Below are positions 8,735 to 18,300 of a stretch of DNA of 64,000 nucleotides, piece by piece; position 1 is the first letter of the stretch; each line of letters opens with the position of its first letter. Both the position numbers and the translations under genes were made by a program. This stretch comes from Stomatohabitans albus. Lineage in GTDB: Bacteria > Actinomycetota > Nitriliruptoria > Euzebyales > Euzebyaceae. The notes under the pieces were generated by a model. It was not told where the DNA came from. It did no database searches and saw only the letters and a program-made list of their open reading frames with translations. The DNA lies in NCBI RefSeq assembly GCF_036336025.1, contig NZ_JAYKKE010000001.1, forward strand, positions 186,001-250,000, written 5' to 3'.

Positions 8735-9828
8735 TATTTCTTCTCATCTTCCTTTTCCCATGCTTCAATCTGGTCGTCAACGGCTTCAGCGACTTTCGTA
8801 TTCAAGTCTGGGCGAACTTCGAGATACACATCATCTTGTCCAACACCAACTGAGACGGTGCGTTGATACTGCGGATTGTTACTCGTGATCAGGTCAACAA
8901 GCTCTCGGCGTAAGGGCCGAACCAAGGTGGCAATGACCGGCTCTTTTGGTGCTTTCGTATCCTCTGTGCCTACCGTAATGACCTGCTTGCGGTGGGTCCG
9001 TGCGGCAGCCAGCACGCCCTCATTGCCTTTACCAAGTAAGGAGAACACCACTTGTGCACCATCTGTATACAGCTGGTTAGCGGCATTATTTGCTTGGGTC
9101 GCATCTTCAATGCCATTCGTATAAATCACCCGCACATCCATGTCGCCACGAACAGACTTTGCACCATCTCGGAAACCATTGACATAGGCGTCAGAATCTG
9201 CCCCTGGATAGGCTGCAACAATACCAACAATGCGGGCATCAGGGTTGGCTGATTGAGGGAATAGCTCCGTGTCTACTGTGGCAAGACCGGCCACACGACC
9301 AGCAAGCCAAGCCCCACGCTGATTATCAAAACGGATATTCGTTACATTTGGTAACTCGATATCAGTATCCCAAGTTATCCAGTACTTATCTGGCGTTACT
9401 TTTGCCGCTTCAAGGATCCAAGGAGCGAGTTGCCCGGTCCCTGCAACGAGAAACTCTGCATCAGATGCCGCAATTGACCGCAAGGTTGTCTGCCAATGGT
9501 CAGAGTTAATGGCATCGTGGTCAAAGACTTTTACGTCGTAATGTTCGTTCCGTAAGTCTTTGGCGGCATCTTCAATCGCACGAAAATCCTGTCGTGTTTC
9601 TTCTTTGCCATTAAGGGCAATCCGCACCTTTGCAATGGTTGCTTCACCTGTAGCAACGTCAGTCGGTTTGGCTGATTCAGATTCTGCTGCTACTTCACTA
9701 CTGGTTTCACTGCCAGGGTCAGGTTCCGTTCCGCCGGTGCCCGCCACCAAGGCAAAGCCGATCGCAACAGCGCCCAATACAAGGATTACAAGGACAACCC
9801 CAAGGAGGACCTTTAAAAACCGTTTCAT
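8734..9828 (-). CDS. Membrane-anchored BMP-like binding protein within the FtsX operon
   Basis: 364 residues. The N-terminus is one hydrophobic helix (about 6-31) with no cysteine at a lipobox position, then an acidic Ser/Glu/Thr-rich linker (about 32-62), then a periplasmic-binding domain of the BMP family: GAWLAGRVAGLA, IVGIVAAYPG and VNGFRDGAKS align by eye with the same places in the lipoprotein at 2235-3335. It should therefore sit outside the membrane on a helix tether. The start overlaps the ATPase stop by 4 bp (ATGA), so the two are translationally coupled. FtsX/MacB transporters do not normally have such a receptor, so this domain may sense a small ligand and control the ABC complex, or present it to the permeases. 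That role is inference; membership of the BMP family is reasonably firm. Confidence 0.8.
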   Translation of the reverse strand: MKRFLKVLLGVVLVILVLGAVAIGFALVAGTGGTEPDPGSETSSEVAAESESAKPTDVATGEATIAKVRIALNGKEETRQDFRAIEDAAKDLRNEHYDVKVFDHDAINSDHWQTTLRSIAASDAEFLVAGTGQLAPWILEAAKVTPDKYWITWDTDIELPNVTNIRFDNQRGAWLAGRVAGLATVDTELFPQSANPDARIVGIVAAYPGADSDAYVNGFRDGAKSVRGDMDVRVIYTNGIEDATQANNAANQLYTDGAQVVFSLLGKGNEGVLAAARTHRKQVITVGTEDTKAPKEPVIATLVRPLRRELVDLITSNNPQYQRTVSVGVGQDDVYLEVRPDLNTKVAEAVDDQIEAWEKEDEKK

Positions 9829-11063
9829 GATTCCTCACCACCGGTAAACCCGTAGTGTTCAACGGGAACATCAAGTGACGGGGATGATGGTGGTGGCGTC
9901 ACTTCGCCCGATTCGGGATCCTTATCTTGTTCGGTTTCCGGACTCGTACCTTCGGTGGCATGAGTCAAATCTTGGGTTTCGTCAATCCCAGGAGGGGGTA
10001 CAGATGGCGTGTTCTGATCTACATCCTCGGCTTCTTCGTACACGGCAGTGATTTGTCCGGAGGATAATGGTTCCTCCGGCTTGTCATAGACATGAACGTG
10101 GACATCACCGCTCACCGTTACGCGCCCAAGGCCTGGAATCATAAACGCCTTGTCACCATCCTGATCGACCCCAATAAATTGGGGTTCATCAGCCGATGAG
10201 GTTGCAGTCGGTGCTATGGGAGATGGTGGTGTTGACGGCGTAGCAACTGTATGCAAGCTCGGTGTGTACGGGCCAGATACCGATGAAGGGGAAGCAAGTT
10301 CGCGTCCTTGGGCGCTGAAGGTCCGTAATGCATCCAATACCGAATCAGTTGTGGGAGAACGCATTTCTGCTTGCATCTCCCCATCGCGTAAAAAGACAAC
10401 CCGGTCGGCCCACGCTGCAGCGGTGGGTTCGTGCGTCACCATGATCACGCTTTGGCCAAGTTCGTCTACCGCGTAGCGAATGAACCCCAACACCGAATCG
10501 GTTGCTTCTGAATCGAGGTTACCGGTGGGTTCATCAGCAAATACAACTGCCGCATCAGATACCAGTGCGCGCGCACAGGCAACACGCTGTTGTTGCCCAC
10601 CAGATAGCTCGGCGGGACGGTGTGTAAGGCGGTTCCCAATTCCAAGTGCGCTGATAACCGCATCAAAGCGATCACGATCGATCTTTCGCCCTGCGATATC
10701 ACTGGGGAGGGTGATATTTTCTTGGGCACTCAAGCTAGGAATCAGGTTGAACGCCTGGAAAATAAACCCGATATTGTCCCGTCGGAATGTGGTGCGTTGG
10801 GCGGCACTCATACTTGAGACCAGTGCCCCGTTTACATTCACCACACCGCTTGAAATACTGTCTAGGCCCGCGGTGCAATGCATGAGGGTGGATTTACCGC
10901 TCCCAGAGGGACCCATAATGGCGGTGAATTGACCACGGCCAAAGGTCACATCGACATCATGAAGGGCGGTGACGGACACATCGCCACTGCCATAGACCTT
11001 ACGAAGTCGTTCGGTTTCAACAATGGGATGGTCAACTGGAGTAATTGGACGTAGTGATGACAT
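9825..11063 (-). CDS. MacB/LolD-type ABC ATPase with long acidic tail
   Basis: 412 residues, of which about 1-240 are a complete nucleotide-binding domain: Walker A GPSGSGKST (51-59), Q-loop Q103, signature LSGGQ (153-157), Walker B VVFADE with catalytic Glu178, D-loop after GNLD, and H-loop His211. The spacing and the NLD motif place it with LolD/MacB/FtsE ATPases that partner FtsX permeases. Residues about 245-412 are an unusual extension rich in Pro, Ser, Thr, Asp and Glu with one short folded-looking stretch (GRVTVSGDVHVHVYD). The start has GAAGGAA upstream. It lies 20 bp after the first permease gene and overlaps the BMP-like gene by 4 bp. As the only ATPase in the operon it should energise all three permeases. 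Confidence 0.92.
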   Translation of the reverse strand: MSSLRPITPVDHPIVETERLRKVYGSGDVSVTALHDVDVTFGRGQFTAIMGPSGSGKSTLMHCTAGLDSISSGVVNVNGALVSSMSAAQRTTFRRDNIGFIFQAFNLIPSLSAQENITLPSDIAGRKIDRDRFDAVISALGIGNRLTHRPAELSGGQQQRVACARALVSDAAVVFADEPTGNLDSEATDSVLGFIRYAVDELGQSVIMVTHEPTAAAWADRVVFLRDGEMQAEMRSPTTDSVLDALRTFSAQGRELASPSSVSGPYTPSLHTVATPSTPPSPIAPTATSSADEPQFIGVDQDGDKAFMIPGLGRVTVSGDVHVHVYDKPEEPLSSGQITAVYEEAEDVDQNTPSVPPPGIDETQDLTHATEGTSPETEQDKDPESGEVTPPPSSPSLDVPVEHYGFTGGEES

Positions 11064-11083
11064 CGTTCTTTTCCTTCGCTTGA

Positions 11084-13621
11084 TTATTCAGCCATTGCTG
11101 ACAACACATTGATCTTTGAAGCTCGATTCGCTGGTATCGCTGCCGCAATGATGCCAACCACAATGGCACCGATAATCACGACACCGATCGTACCGAACGG
11201 CACGGTTGTTCCGCCGATACCAAGGTCTTTAAGGGCGGTGACAAGAGACCACGCCAACCCAACACCCGTGATGAGACCAACGACGGTACCCAACAAGGTG
11301 ATAAGGAGGCTCTCGATAGTGATCATGCCCATCACATTGCGACGGTTCATCCCAATTGCCTGGCTCATACCAATTTCACGGGTCCGGTCCATGACGCTGA
11401 GTGCAAGGGTGTTGACAATGCCAAAGACCGCTGTAATCACGCTAAGCGCAAGGAGGGCATAGAGGATGCCAAGAATGGTGTCGAGCTGTTTTCCGATTTC
11501 TCCACTCATTTCTTCAGCATTATTAGCCTTGTAAGGCAACCCATCATCAATCTTGGCATTGATATCCCGTTTGACCGTCTCGACATCAGCCTCATCATCT
11601 ACCTTGATATCCAAAGTGAGGGGGTCTCGAGCCTCGGGGTCTAGGTCTTTGATCCACGTTTTAGGAAGAATCAGCGCCATATCCAAGCCTGGTGCGTCAA
11701 CGATCGCACCCACCTTTGCCGTCCGCTTACCATAGGGTGTTACGAAGGTGACTTCATCGTCGACCTTATACGTATCCTTCTTATCAAGACGGGTTTGGTT
11801 GATGATAATGCGATCATTTGCTAGGGCATTTTCGTCACCATCTTTGACGGTCTGGGTACGGATATCCCCAATATCGGGGTCAACATATTGGACATATTGC
11901 TCTCCGGTTGACGCATTATCATTTTCGCGAGTAACCACCGCCTGACTCACATGTGTGGTAATCACTGAAGAAACACCGTCTACATCTTTGATTTGGTTGA
12001 CGAGTTGTTCAGGAATAAATCCGCCATTCGACGAGATCACAAACAAGTCGGCCTTCAAATTATTCGCCGCAACGGAGTTGGCTCCCTGTTGAATGGATGC
12101 GCTCAACATGCTGCCAGCGATAACGAGTGCGACCCCGATGGTCAATGCTCCTGCCGTTGCGGCGGTACGGGCTCGATTGCGCAAGATATTGCCGACAGCA
12201 AGGTTTGTTTCAACCTTGGCGATTCGCCTAAAGAGGCGAGCGGCGAGTGATACGACTGGCCCTGCCATGAAGGCCAGCGATCCCAGCACACCCAAGATCA
12301 CGAGTGTTGCCCCAACCCCAATGAGCATGAAGTTCGATTGGGTTGCTGCCATCCAACAGGTGACGATACCGATAATCAGCATGACGGCACCGACATAGTT
12401 ACGCCAGGTATATTCGCGCCGGTCAGCACCTCCTGCATTGCGCAAGACATCAAGCGGGTCTGTCAGCGCAGCTGTTCGTGCACTAAAGAGCGCGCCTGCA
12501 ATGGTCACAATGAGGCCAACGACACATCCAATCACCATGATTGTTGGACTCATCGTAGGCGTTGAAAGTGGTAACCCAAGCGATTGGAAGAAGACACCGA
12601 TCGCCATGAGTAAACCAATCCCAAATACGATGCCGAGTAATGACCCAAGAATGCCGATTGATACGGCTTGGGCCAAGACCAGGAAGAATATGCCACGGGG
12701 ACGAGTCCCAATTGCTCGTAACATCGCGAATTGTTTCATTCGTTGACGAACGACCATTGCAAATGTATTTGCAATAACGAATGATCCTATAAATAAACTA
12801 ATAAATACGAATACGAGAAGAAATACATTCACAAACCCGAGCTGAGTTTCAATTGTTTCTTCTGCTTCTTTAATTCTTACATCTTTAGACACCACGACCG
12901 CATTTGCGGGAACTTGCTTTGCAATATCAGCGATGGTCTTTGGAAGATCTGCGCCTTCAGGCAAGGTAACACCGATGGCTGGCACCTTTTTAACATCGGG
13001 AAGTGCCAATGGTTCAACAACATCTCGTTCCATAAACAACAGTACCGCACCAAACGTTGAGAAGTCTCCTTCAATACTCCCCACTATCGTGACGTCACGC
13101 GCAGCTCCATTGACATACATCGTTGTGGTGTCACCCACCTTGAGGCCGCTGGATTCCAATGTGGAGGGCAGCATAATCACTTCACGTGGTCCTCGGGGGA
13201 AGCGGCCTTCCACTATCTTGGCCCAGAGATCGGTCTCGTAGGCGGGCATCAGGATCGTTGGAGCACCTGAATTAGAAATTACTTCGCCGTTTGCATCTTC
13301 GATGCGAACATTGAGCAAGTTCATTTCCGGTTCAATCACGGCGTCAGGGCCGACCACTGAACGAATCTTATGTTCAAGATTCAAGTCAAGATTTTGTCGT
13401 GTTTCATTTCCTGATCGTTCATCAATGACAGCACCACGAACATAAAGGTCAGCAGTGATGCCGGCTTTAACAACATCATTAAATGTTGAAGCCAATGTGT
13501 CGCGCAATGCCAGGGTTCCTGTTAGAAAGGCTACGCCAAGAGAAACACTTAAGAGCGTGAGGAAGAACTTTCCGAATCCTTCTCGCACCTCACGCCAACT
13601 AATTTTGATTAGCGCAAACAT
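11084..13621 (-). CDS. FtsX/MacB-type ABC permease (first gene of operon)
   Basis: 845 residues from ATG 13621; this start has AGAGGAAACAG immediately upstream and begins MFALIKISW, matching the starts of the two sister permeases. The plan is N-terminal helix, MacB-like periplasmic domain, FtsX bundle (about 270-410, MVVRQRMKQFAMLRAIGTR), central helices, second periplasmic domain, and C-terminal FtsX bundle (about 715-845, LSVMDRTREIGMSQAIGMNR). It is clearly related to the 840-residue permeases but the most divergent of the three. It is separated from pdxT by 71 bp containing a long inverted repeat whose 3' arm includes its ribosome-binding site and the A of its start codon, suggesting translational control of the operon. 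Confidence 0.9.
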   Translation of the reverse strand: MFALIKISWREVREGFGKFFLTLLSVSLGVAFLTGTLALRDTLASTFNDVVKAGITADLYVRGAVIDERSGNETRQNLDLNLEHKIRSVVGPDAVIEPEMNLLNVRIEDANGEVISNSGAPTILMPAYETDLWAKIVEGRFPRGPREVIMLPSTLESSGLKVGDTTTMYVNGAARDVTIVGSIEGDFSTFGAVLLFMERDVVEPLALPDVKKVPAIGVTLPEGADLPKTIADIAKQVPANAVVVSKDVRIKEAEETIETQLGFVNVFLLVFVFISLFIGSFVIANTFAMVVRQRMKQFAMLRAIGTRPRGIFFLVLAQAVSIGILGSLLGIVFGIGLLMAIGVFFQSLGLPLSTPTMSPTIMVIGCVVGLIVTIAGALFSARTAALTDPLDVLRNAGGADRREYTWRNYVGAVMLIIGIVTCWMAATQSNFMLIGVGATLVILGVLGSLAFMAGPVVSLAARLFRRIAKVETNLAVGNILRNRARTAATAGALTIGVALVIAGSMLSASIQQGANSVAANNLKADLFVISSNGGFIPEQLVNQIKDVDGVSSVITTHVSQAVVTRENDNASTGEQYVQYVDPDIGDIRTQTVKDGDENALANDRIIINQTRLDKKDTYKVDDEVTFVTPYGKRTAKVGAIVDAPGLDMALILPKTWIKDLDPEARDPLTLDIKVDDEADVETVKRDINAKIDDGLPYKANNAEEMSGEIGKQLDTILGILYALLALSVITAVFGIVNTLALSVMDRTREIGMSQAIGMNRRNVMGMITIESLLITLLGTVVGLITGVGLAWSLVTALKDLGIGGTTVPFGTIGVVIIGAIVVGIIAAAIPANRASKINVLSAMAE

Positions 13622-13668
13622 TCTGTTTCCTCTTCGTTTGGTTTTGGCCAAACATAGAGGAAACAGAA
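13621..13668 (-). promoter_or_regulatory. Long hairpin masking the ribosome-binding site of the FtsX operon
   Basis: On the minus-strand RNA a perfect 13-bp stem (5' arm 13668-13656, 3' arm AGAGGAAACAGAA at 13633-13621) encloses a second 6-bp stem GTTTGG/CCAAAC with a 6-base loop (13653-13636). The 3' arm contains the ribosome-binding site and ends on the A of the ATG at 13621. There is no U-tract after the 3' arm, so it looks more like a start-site-occluding structure than a plain terminator for pdxT, whose stop is 25 bases upstream of it. Confidence 0.6.
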
Positions 13669-13692
13669 CATCGATTCCTGGGCAAAATACCC

Positions 13693-14286
13693 CTATAACT
13701 TGTTCAAGAAATAGGTATGTAGCCTGAGGTCTTCAGTCAGCTCAGGATGAAACGAACTCACCAAGATATTGTCTGATTCTGCGATCACACAGGTGCCCGA
13801 ATAGTTCGCCAAGTTAGTAACTGATGGTCCAAGCCGGGTGATGGCTGGCGCCCGAATAAACACCGCATGCATTGGCTCATCCAACCCTTGCACGTCGAGG
13901 TCTACTTCAGCACTTGCGATTTGACGGCCGAATGCATTGCGGCGGGTGTCAATGTCGATAAGCCCAAACGTGGTTTGATCACTTGGGGTGCCATCAGCAA
14001 GAACTGTTGACCTTCCAGCCAAAATGGCACCCGCACAGGTGCCGTACACACCCATTCCAGTGGCAACCGCTTCACGAATGGCATCAGTGAGCCCCCAACG
14101 GTCAGCGAGTTTACCGATTGTGGTTGACTCGCCACCAGGGATGATGAGGCCATGGAGGCCAGCTAACTCTTCCGGTTGACGAATCTTAGTGCCCGTGACA
14201 CCAAGGGTGTCCAACAGATGCAAGTGTTCAACAACGGCACCTTGTAGCGCAAGAACCCCTACCCGGGGCTTCGCGTTACCAACCAC
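13693..14286 (-). CDS. pdxT: Pyridoxal 5'-phosphate synthase glutaminase subunit PdxT
   Basis: Class-I glutamine amidotransferase that supplies ammonia to PdxS in the deoxyxylulose-independent vitamin B6 pathway. Visible are [13 protein letters not shown] at the start of the fold, PGGEST (oxyanion region, about 50-55), the nucleophile in GTCAGA (Cys84), and FHPEL near the C-terminus giving the His-Glu pair. I chose GTG 14286 because it gives 197 residues and begins a few residues before VGVLALQG, as in other PdxT proteins; ATG 14322 in the same frame is possible but gives a non-conserved extension. Neither has a strong ribosome-binding site, consistent with coupling to pdxS, which it overlaps by 11 bp. 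Confidence 0.93.
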   Translation of the reverse strand: MVGNAKPRVGVLALQGAVVEHLHLLDTLGVTGTKIRQPEELAGLHGLIIPGGESTTIGKLADRWGLTDAIREAVATGMGVYGTCAGAILAGRSTVLADGTPSDQTTFGLIDIDTRRNAFGRQIASAEVDLDVQGLDEPMHAVFIRAPAITRLGPSVTNLANYSGTCVIAESDNILVSSFHPELTEDLRLHTYFLNKL

Positions 14287-15163
14287 GCTCGGCAAAGCGC
14301 ATCGGTGCGGGGATTTCATCAACGTTTAATCCCACCATGGCCTCACCTAACCCCTTACTCACTTCAGCAAGCACCTTGGGGTTATCGTAGTTCGTGGTCG
14401 CTTCGACAATGGCCTTAGCACGTTTTGCGGGATCACCGGACTTGAAAATACCTGAACCTACAAAAACGCCCTCTGCCCCCAACTGCATCATCATCGCCGC
14501 ATCAGCCGGTGTTGCTATCCCACCAGCAGTGAAAAGTACAACGGGTAATTTGCCTGTCTCCGCAACTTCATTGACAAGTTCAACAGGTGCCTGAAACTCT
14601 TTTGCAGCAACATAGCGTTCATCGGGGTTAAGCCCATGCAGGTAGCGGATTGCCGCGCTGATATCACGCATATGCCGTGTTGCTTCGACAACATTGCCTG
14701 TTCCAGCTTCACCTTTGGAACGAATCATGGCCGCCCCTTCAGCAATCCGCCGTAGTGCTTCACCAAGATTGGTAGCTCCACACACGAATGGAACGGTAAA
14801 GGCATGTTTATCGATGTGGTGTTCCTCATCAGCAGGGGTCAACACCTCAGACTCATCAATATAGTCAACCCCAAGCTCTTGAAGAATCTGTGCCTCTACA
14901 AAGTGCCCTATGCGCGCTTTTGCCATCACTGGGATGGATACTGCATCAATAATTCCACTAATCATTTCGGGATCACTTGCTCTTGCAACCCCGCCTTGAG
15001 CACGGATATCTGCTGGCACTCGCTCAAGGGCCATCACTGCCACTGCCCCAGCTTCTTCTGCAATCTTGGCTTGTTCTGGCGTCACCACATCCATGATGAC
15101 GCCACCTTTTAACATGTCAGCCAAGCCGCGTTTTACTCGATCAGTTCCCGTTTGTGCACTCAT
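14276..15163 (-). CDS. pdxS: Pyridoxal 5'-phosphate synthase subunit PdxS
   Basis: 295 residues, the standard length for PdxS, the (beta/alpha)8 lyase that builds PLP from ribose 5-phosphate, glyceraldehyde 3-phosphate and ammonia. Hallmarks: GGVIMDVV with Asp25, [22 protein letters not shown] with Lys82 for the first covalent intermediate, [10 protein letters not shown] containing the second lysine, and [20 protein letters not shown] in the phosphate site. Start ATG 15163 gives the normal N-terminus; the frame stays open upstream but that sequence is not PdxS-like. GGAGG is 2 bases before the ATG. It forms an operon with pdxT. Confidence 0.96.
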   Translation of the reverse strand: MSAQTGTDRVKRGLADMLKGGVIMDVVTPEQAKIAEEAGAVAVMALERVPADIRAQGGVARASDPEMISGIIDAVSIPVMAKARIGHFVEAQILQELGVDYIDESEVLTPADEEHHIDKHAFTVPFVCGATNLGEALRRIAEGAAMIRSKGEAGTGNVVEATRHMRDISAAIRYLHGLNPDERYVAAKEFQAPVELVNEVAETGKLPVVLFTAGGIATPADAAMMMQLGAEGVFVGSGIFKSGDPAKRAKAIVEATTNYDNPKVLAEVSKGLGEAMVGLNVDEIPAPMRFAERGW

Positions 15164-15300
15164 GGCCTCCAGGCTACAGACCAACGGCGTGACTGCGGCG
15201 ATGAAAACACGGTTTTCTTCCTTGCTTAATGATTGCTTACTCACCTGGACCGGCCACTCGATACTGCAATCAGTCACACAGAAATTACGGCCAACATGAA

Positions 15301-15326
15301 CAGAACCGCCCCGGAGGGCGGTTCTG
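15301..15326 (-). terminator. Stem-loop terminator after the giant surface-protein gene
   Basis: Perfect 11-bp stem CAGAACCGCCC / GGGCGGTTCTG with a CGGA/TCCG loop, 23 bases downstream of the stop at 15349. The following minus-strand bases are only moderately T-rich, so it may be a weak or Rho-assisted terminator. Confidence 0.65.
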
Positions 15327-15348
15327 CGTATCCGATTAGAACGAACGG

Positions 15349-18300
15349 TTACTGCTTGCGCGGCTTCAGTTCGGGATCGGCCGGGGTGTTGTCGGTCCAG
15401 TTGAACGTATCCCACTGAATCTTTACACCCTTACCACCGAGAATGTCAGCCACATTCTGCGGAATGGCTTCTGCACCACCGTAGAGCCAGACATGTTGCA
15501 GGCCACGGCTCTTGATGCTGTCATCAACGAAGTTCTGCAAACGAGTGTCGTTCACATCAAGTGGTGTGAGCAGCATTGGAGCCTTACGACGAGCAGCCAT
15601 CGCGCCACCAGCAAGGGCGTCAACGATGTGGTCTGGATCTGAAGCAGCCACACCGATTTCCTGGAAGTTCGTCCAGTGGATCTTGGCTGTCGAGATAGCA
15701 CGTTCCACAACATCGTTACCACCGACCGTGATGTACCCAGCGGTCACCTTCGGGTCGTAGGTGTACGTGGTCGTGATCTGGTTATTCGCGAAGACTGGCT
15801 TCGTTTCATTGGCCAGATTACCCAAGGTGGTGTAGAGGACTGCACCATCCTTGTACGCCATCGCCGTACCGGCGACCAAGGCATCACCGACAGCGGGGTT
15901 ACCACCGTCAACGATGGAGACCATCTTCGGCTTGCCGAGCTGTTCATAGATCATCGCGGCGGTAGCGAAGCGGTTTTCACCACCGATACGGACAACCTGG
16001 AATCCAGCGAACTGCGCCTTTAACTCGGATTCGACCTTTTCACTCAGGGCGACTTCGCGACCCATCATGTAGATCGTCCCACCGGGGCGCAGGATGCGCT
16101 TGATCTCAGCAGCCGTGTCTTTGTGGAGCTCGTTGGATGTGCTCAACAAGACTGGTGCGCTCTTGGAATCAGCGAACGGGGTAGCTGCGTTGGCATCTGC
16201 GTACTGATCATTACGGGCAATGACTACAGACTGTACGGACTGATCCTTGAACTGACGACGGCTAATCGCAATCGCCGTTTCAATACGGGTCGGGCCCTGT
16301 AGACGGGTACCAGTAATCGTGGTGCTGCTAATTCCAGGATTTGATGGGCTCGGTGCCGGATTTTGACCCGGGGCACTGGCACTTGTCACCGTGATGGTGA
16401 AGTCGTCAGTAACAACCTTGCCATTTGCACCTGGTACCGAAGCGGTCAGCTTGGTTACACCAACAACGGTTGGGGTACCGGAGATGACGCCATTGGTCTT
16501 ATCAAAGGTCAAGCCAGCTGGCAGGGCCTTATCAAAGGTGACATCGGCGATATTCGCACGGGCAACGGTTACTCGGATGTCAGGCAGCTTCGTATTCACG
16601 ACCGTCCGTCCATCAGGAACGTCAATAGTGGCGTCCTGAGCAGATGGATCCGTGTTCGTATTCACCGTCACGGTGGTTTCGAACAAGCTGGTGTGGGTGC
16701 CGTCAGTGACCTGGAAGGTGACCTTCGTGGTCGGAATCACCTTATCGGTGACAACGTCCATCGTGTAGCTGTCGCCTTCCTTGCTCAGCTTCACACCTTC
16801 AGGAGCAGAGGTCATTGTGACCGTCAGACCCTTCAACGGAGTATCAGCATCAGCGAGGTTAATTGGGCGCTTGATCGCGGGGTCGCCTACCTTCGCGATG
16901 ACCGGGTTCACCCAGCCCTTAGGTGCGAACTTGTCGCCAGTACGAGGGTTGACCTGCCATGGGAAGGTTTCCTTGATGGGCTTGTTCGGATCATTCGGGT
17001 TGGTGATCGTGATGACCACATCAACTGGCTTATCGGTCGGCTTGGTGGGCGTACCCGTAATCGTGATCGTGCCCTTATTCGGATCCCAGTTCGGCGTCAA
17101 GCCTTCAGGAAGACCATCAACCTTGGGGGTCTCACCCTGAGGCACGTCATTGGTCCCAATCACCAACGGATCAATCGGCTTATCTTGCGTTGAAGTCTGG
17201 CCACCTGGGTTGTCCACGGAAGGCGTGGGCTTAGGTGTCTGCGGCTTCTGATTGACCGTAACAGTCGTTGAGAAGGTGGTCTTGAACTGGCCATCACTGA
17301 CCGTGAAGGAGACCTCTTCAGTTGGAAGAACCTTGGTTGGTTCAACAACTAAGAACCAGCGGTTGCCTTCGTGCTTCAAGGATGCGATGTCAGGTCCGCT
17401 AACACGTTCGACGACAAGCTTGTTCATCTCGGTGTCGGCATCGTGGACGAAGATCTCACGCATGACCGTCGGGTCACCAACCGTGGCGATAACCGGATTC
17501 ACTACACCCGTGGGTGCCTTGGGTTGTGCAACAGGGTTGACCGTGACCGTTGTCTCAAACAAGGTCTTGTGGGTGCCATCAGTGACCTGGAAGGTGACCT
17601 TCGTGGTCGGAATCACCTTATCGGTGACAACGTCCAACGTGTAGTTCTCGCCTTCCTTGTTCAGCTTCACACCTTCAGGAGCAGAGGTCATTGTGACCGT
17701 CAGATCCTTCAACGGAGTATCAGCATCACTCAACTTGATCGGCTGCTTGATTGCAGGATCGCCTACCTTCGCGATGACCGGATCGACCCAGCCCTTAGGA
17801 CCAAACTTCTCGCCACCCTTGGGGTTAACCTGCCATGGGAAGGTTTCCTTGATGGGCTTGTTCGGATCATTCGGATCGGTCACGGTAATGACCACATCAA
17901 CAGGCTTATCGGTCGGCTTGGTGGGCGTACCCGTAATCGTGATCGTGCCCTTATTCGGATCCCATTTCGGCGTCAAGCCTTCAGGAAGACCATCAACCTT
18001 GGGGGTCTCACCCTGAGGCACGTCATTAGTCCCAATCACCAACGGATCAATAGATTCGCCAACCTCGGAGGTCTGACCGCCTGGGTTGTCAATGCTTGGC
18101 TTGGGCAGTGGGGTCTTGGCCTTCTCATTCACTGTTACTGATGTCGAGAAGGTATTTTCCAGCTTGCCGTCGCTGACCTTGAAGGAGACCTTGCTCGTTG
18201 GAACAACCTTGTCTGTCTTGACAACGAGGAACCAGCGGTCGCCTTCCTTTACCAAGGATGCTGCATCAGGGCCACCAAGCAAGGTGACGACGAGGTCATC

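Noticed and set aside
14276-15415. N-terminal extension of PdxS to 379 residues
   Set aside because: PdxS similarity starts at Met 15163; the extra residues are unlike the family and overlap the preceding terminator.
16363-17193. 276-codon plus-strand open frame inside the surface-protein gene
   Set aside because: Antisense to the repeats; a similar frame recurs at 17371-18141 only because the DNA is repeated.
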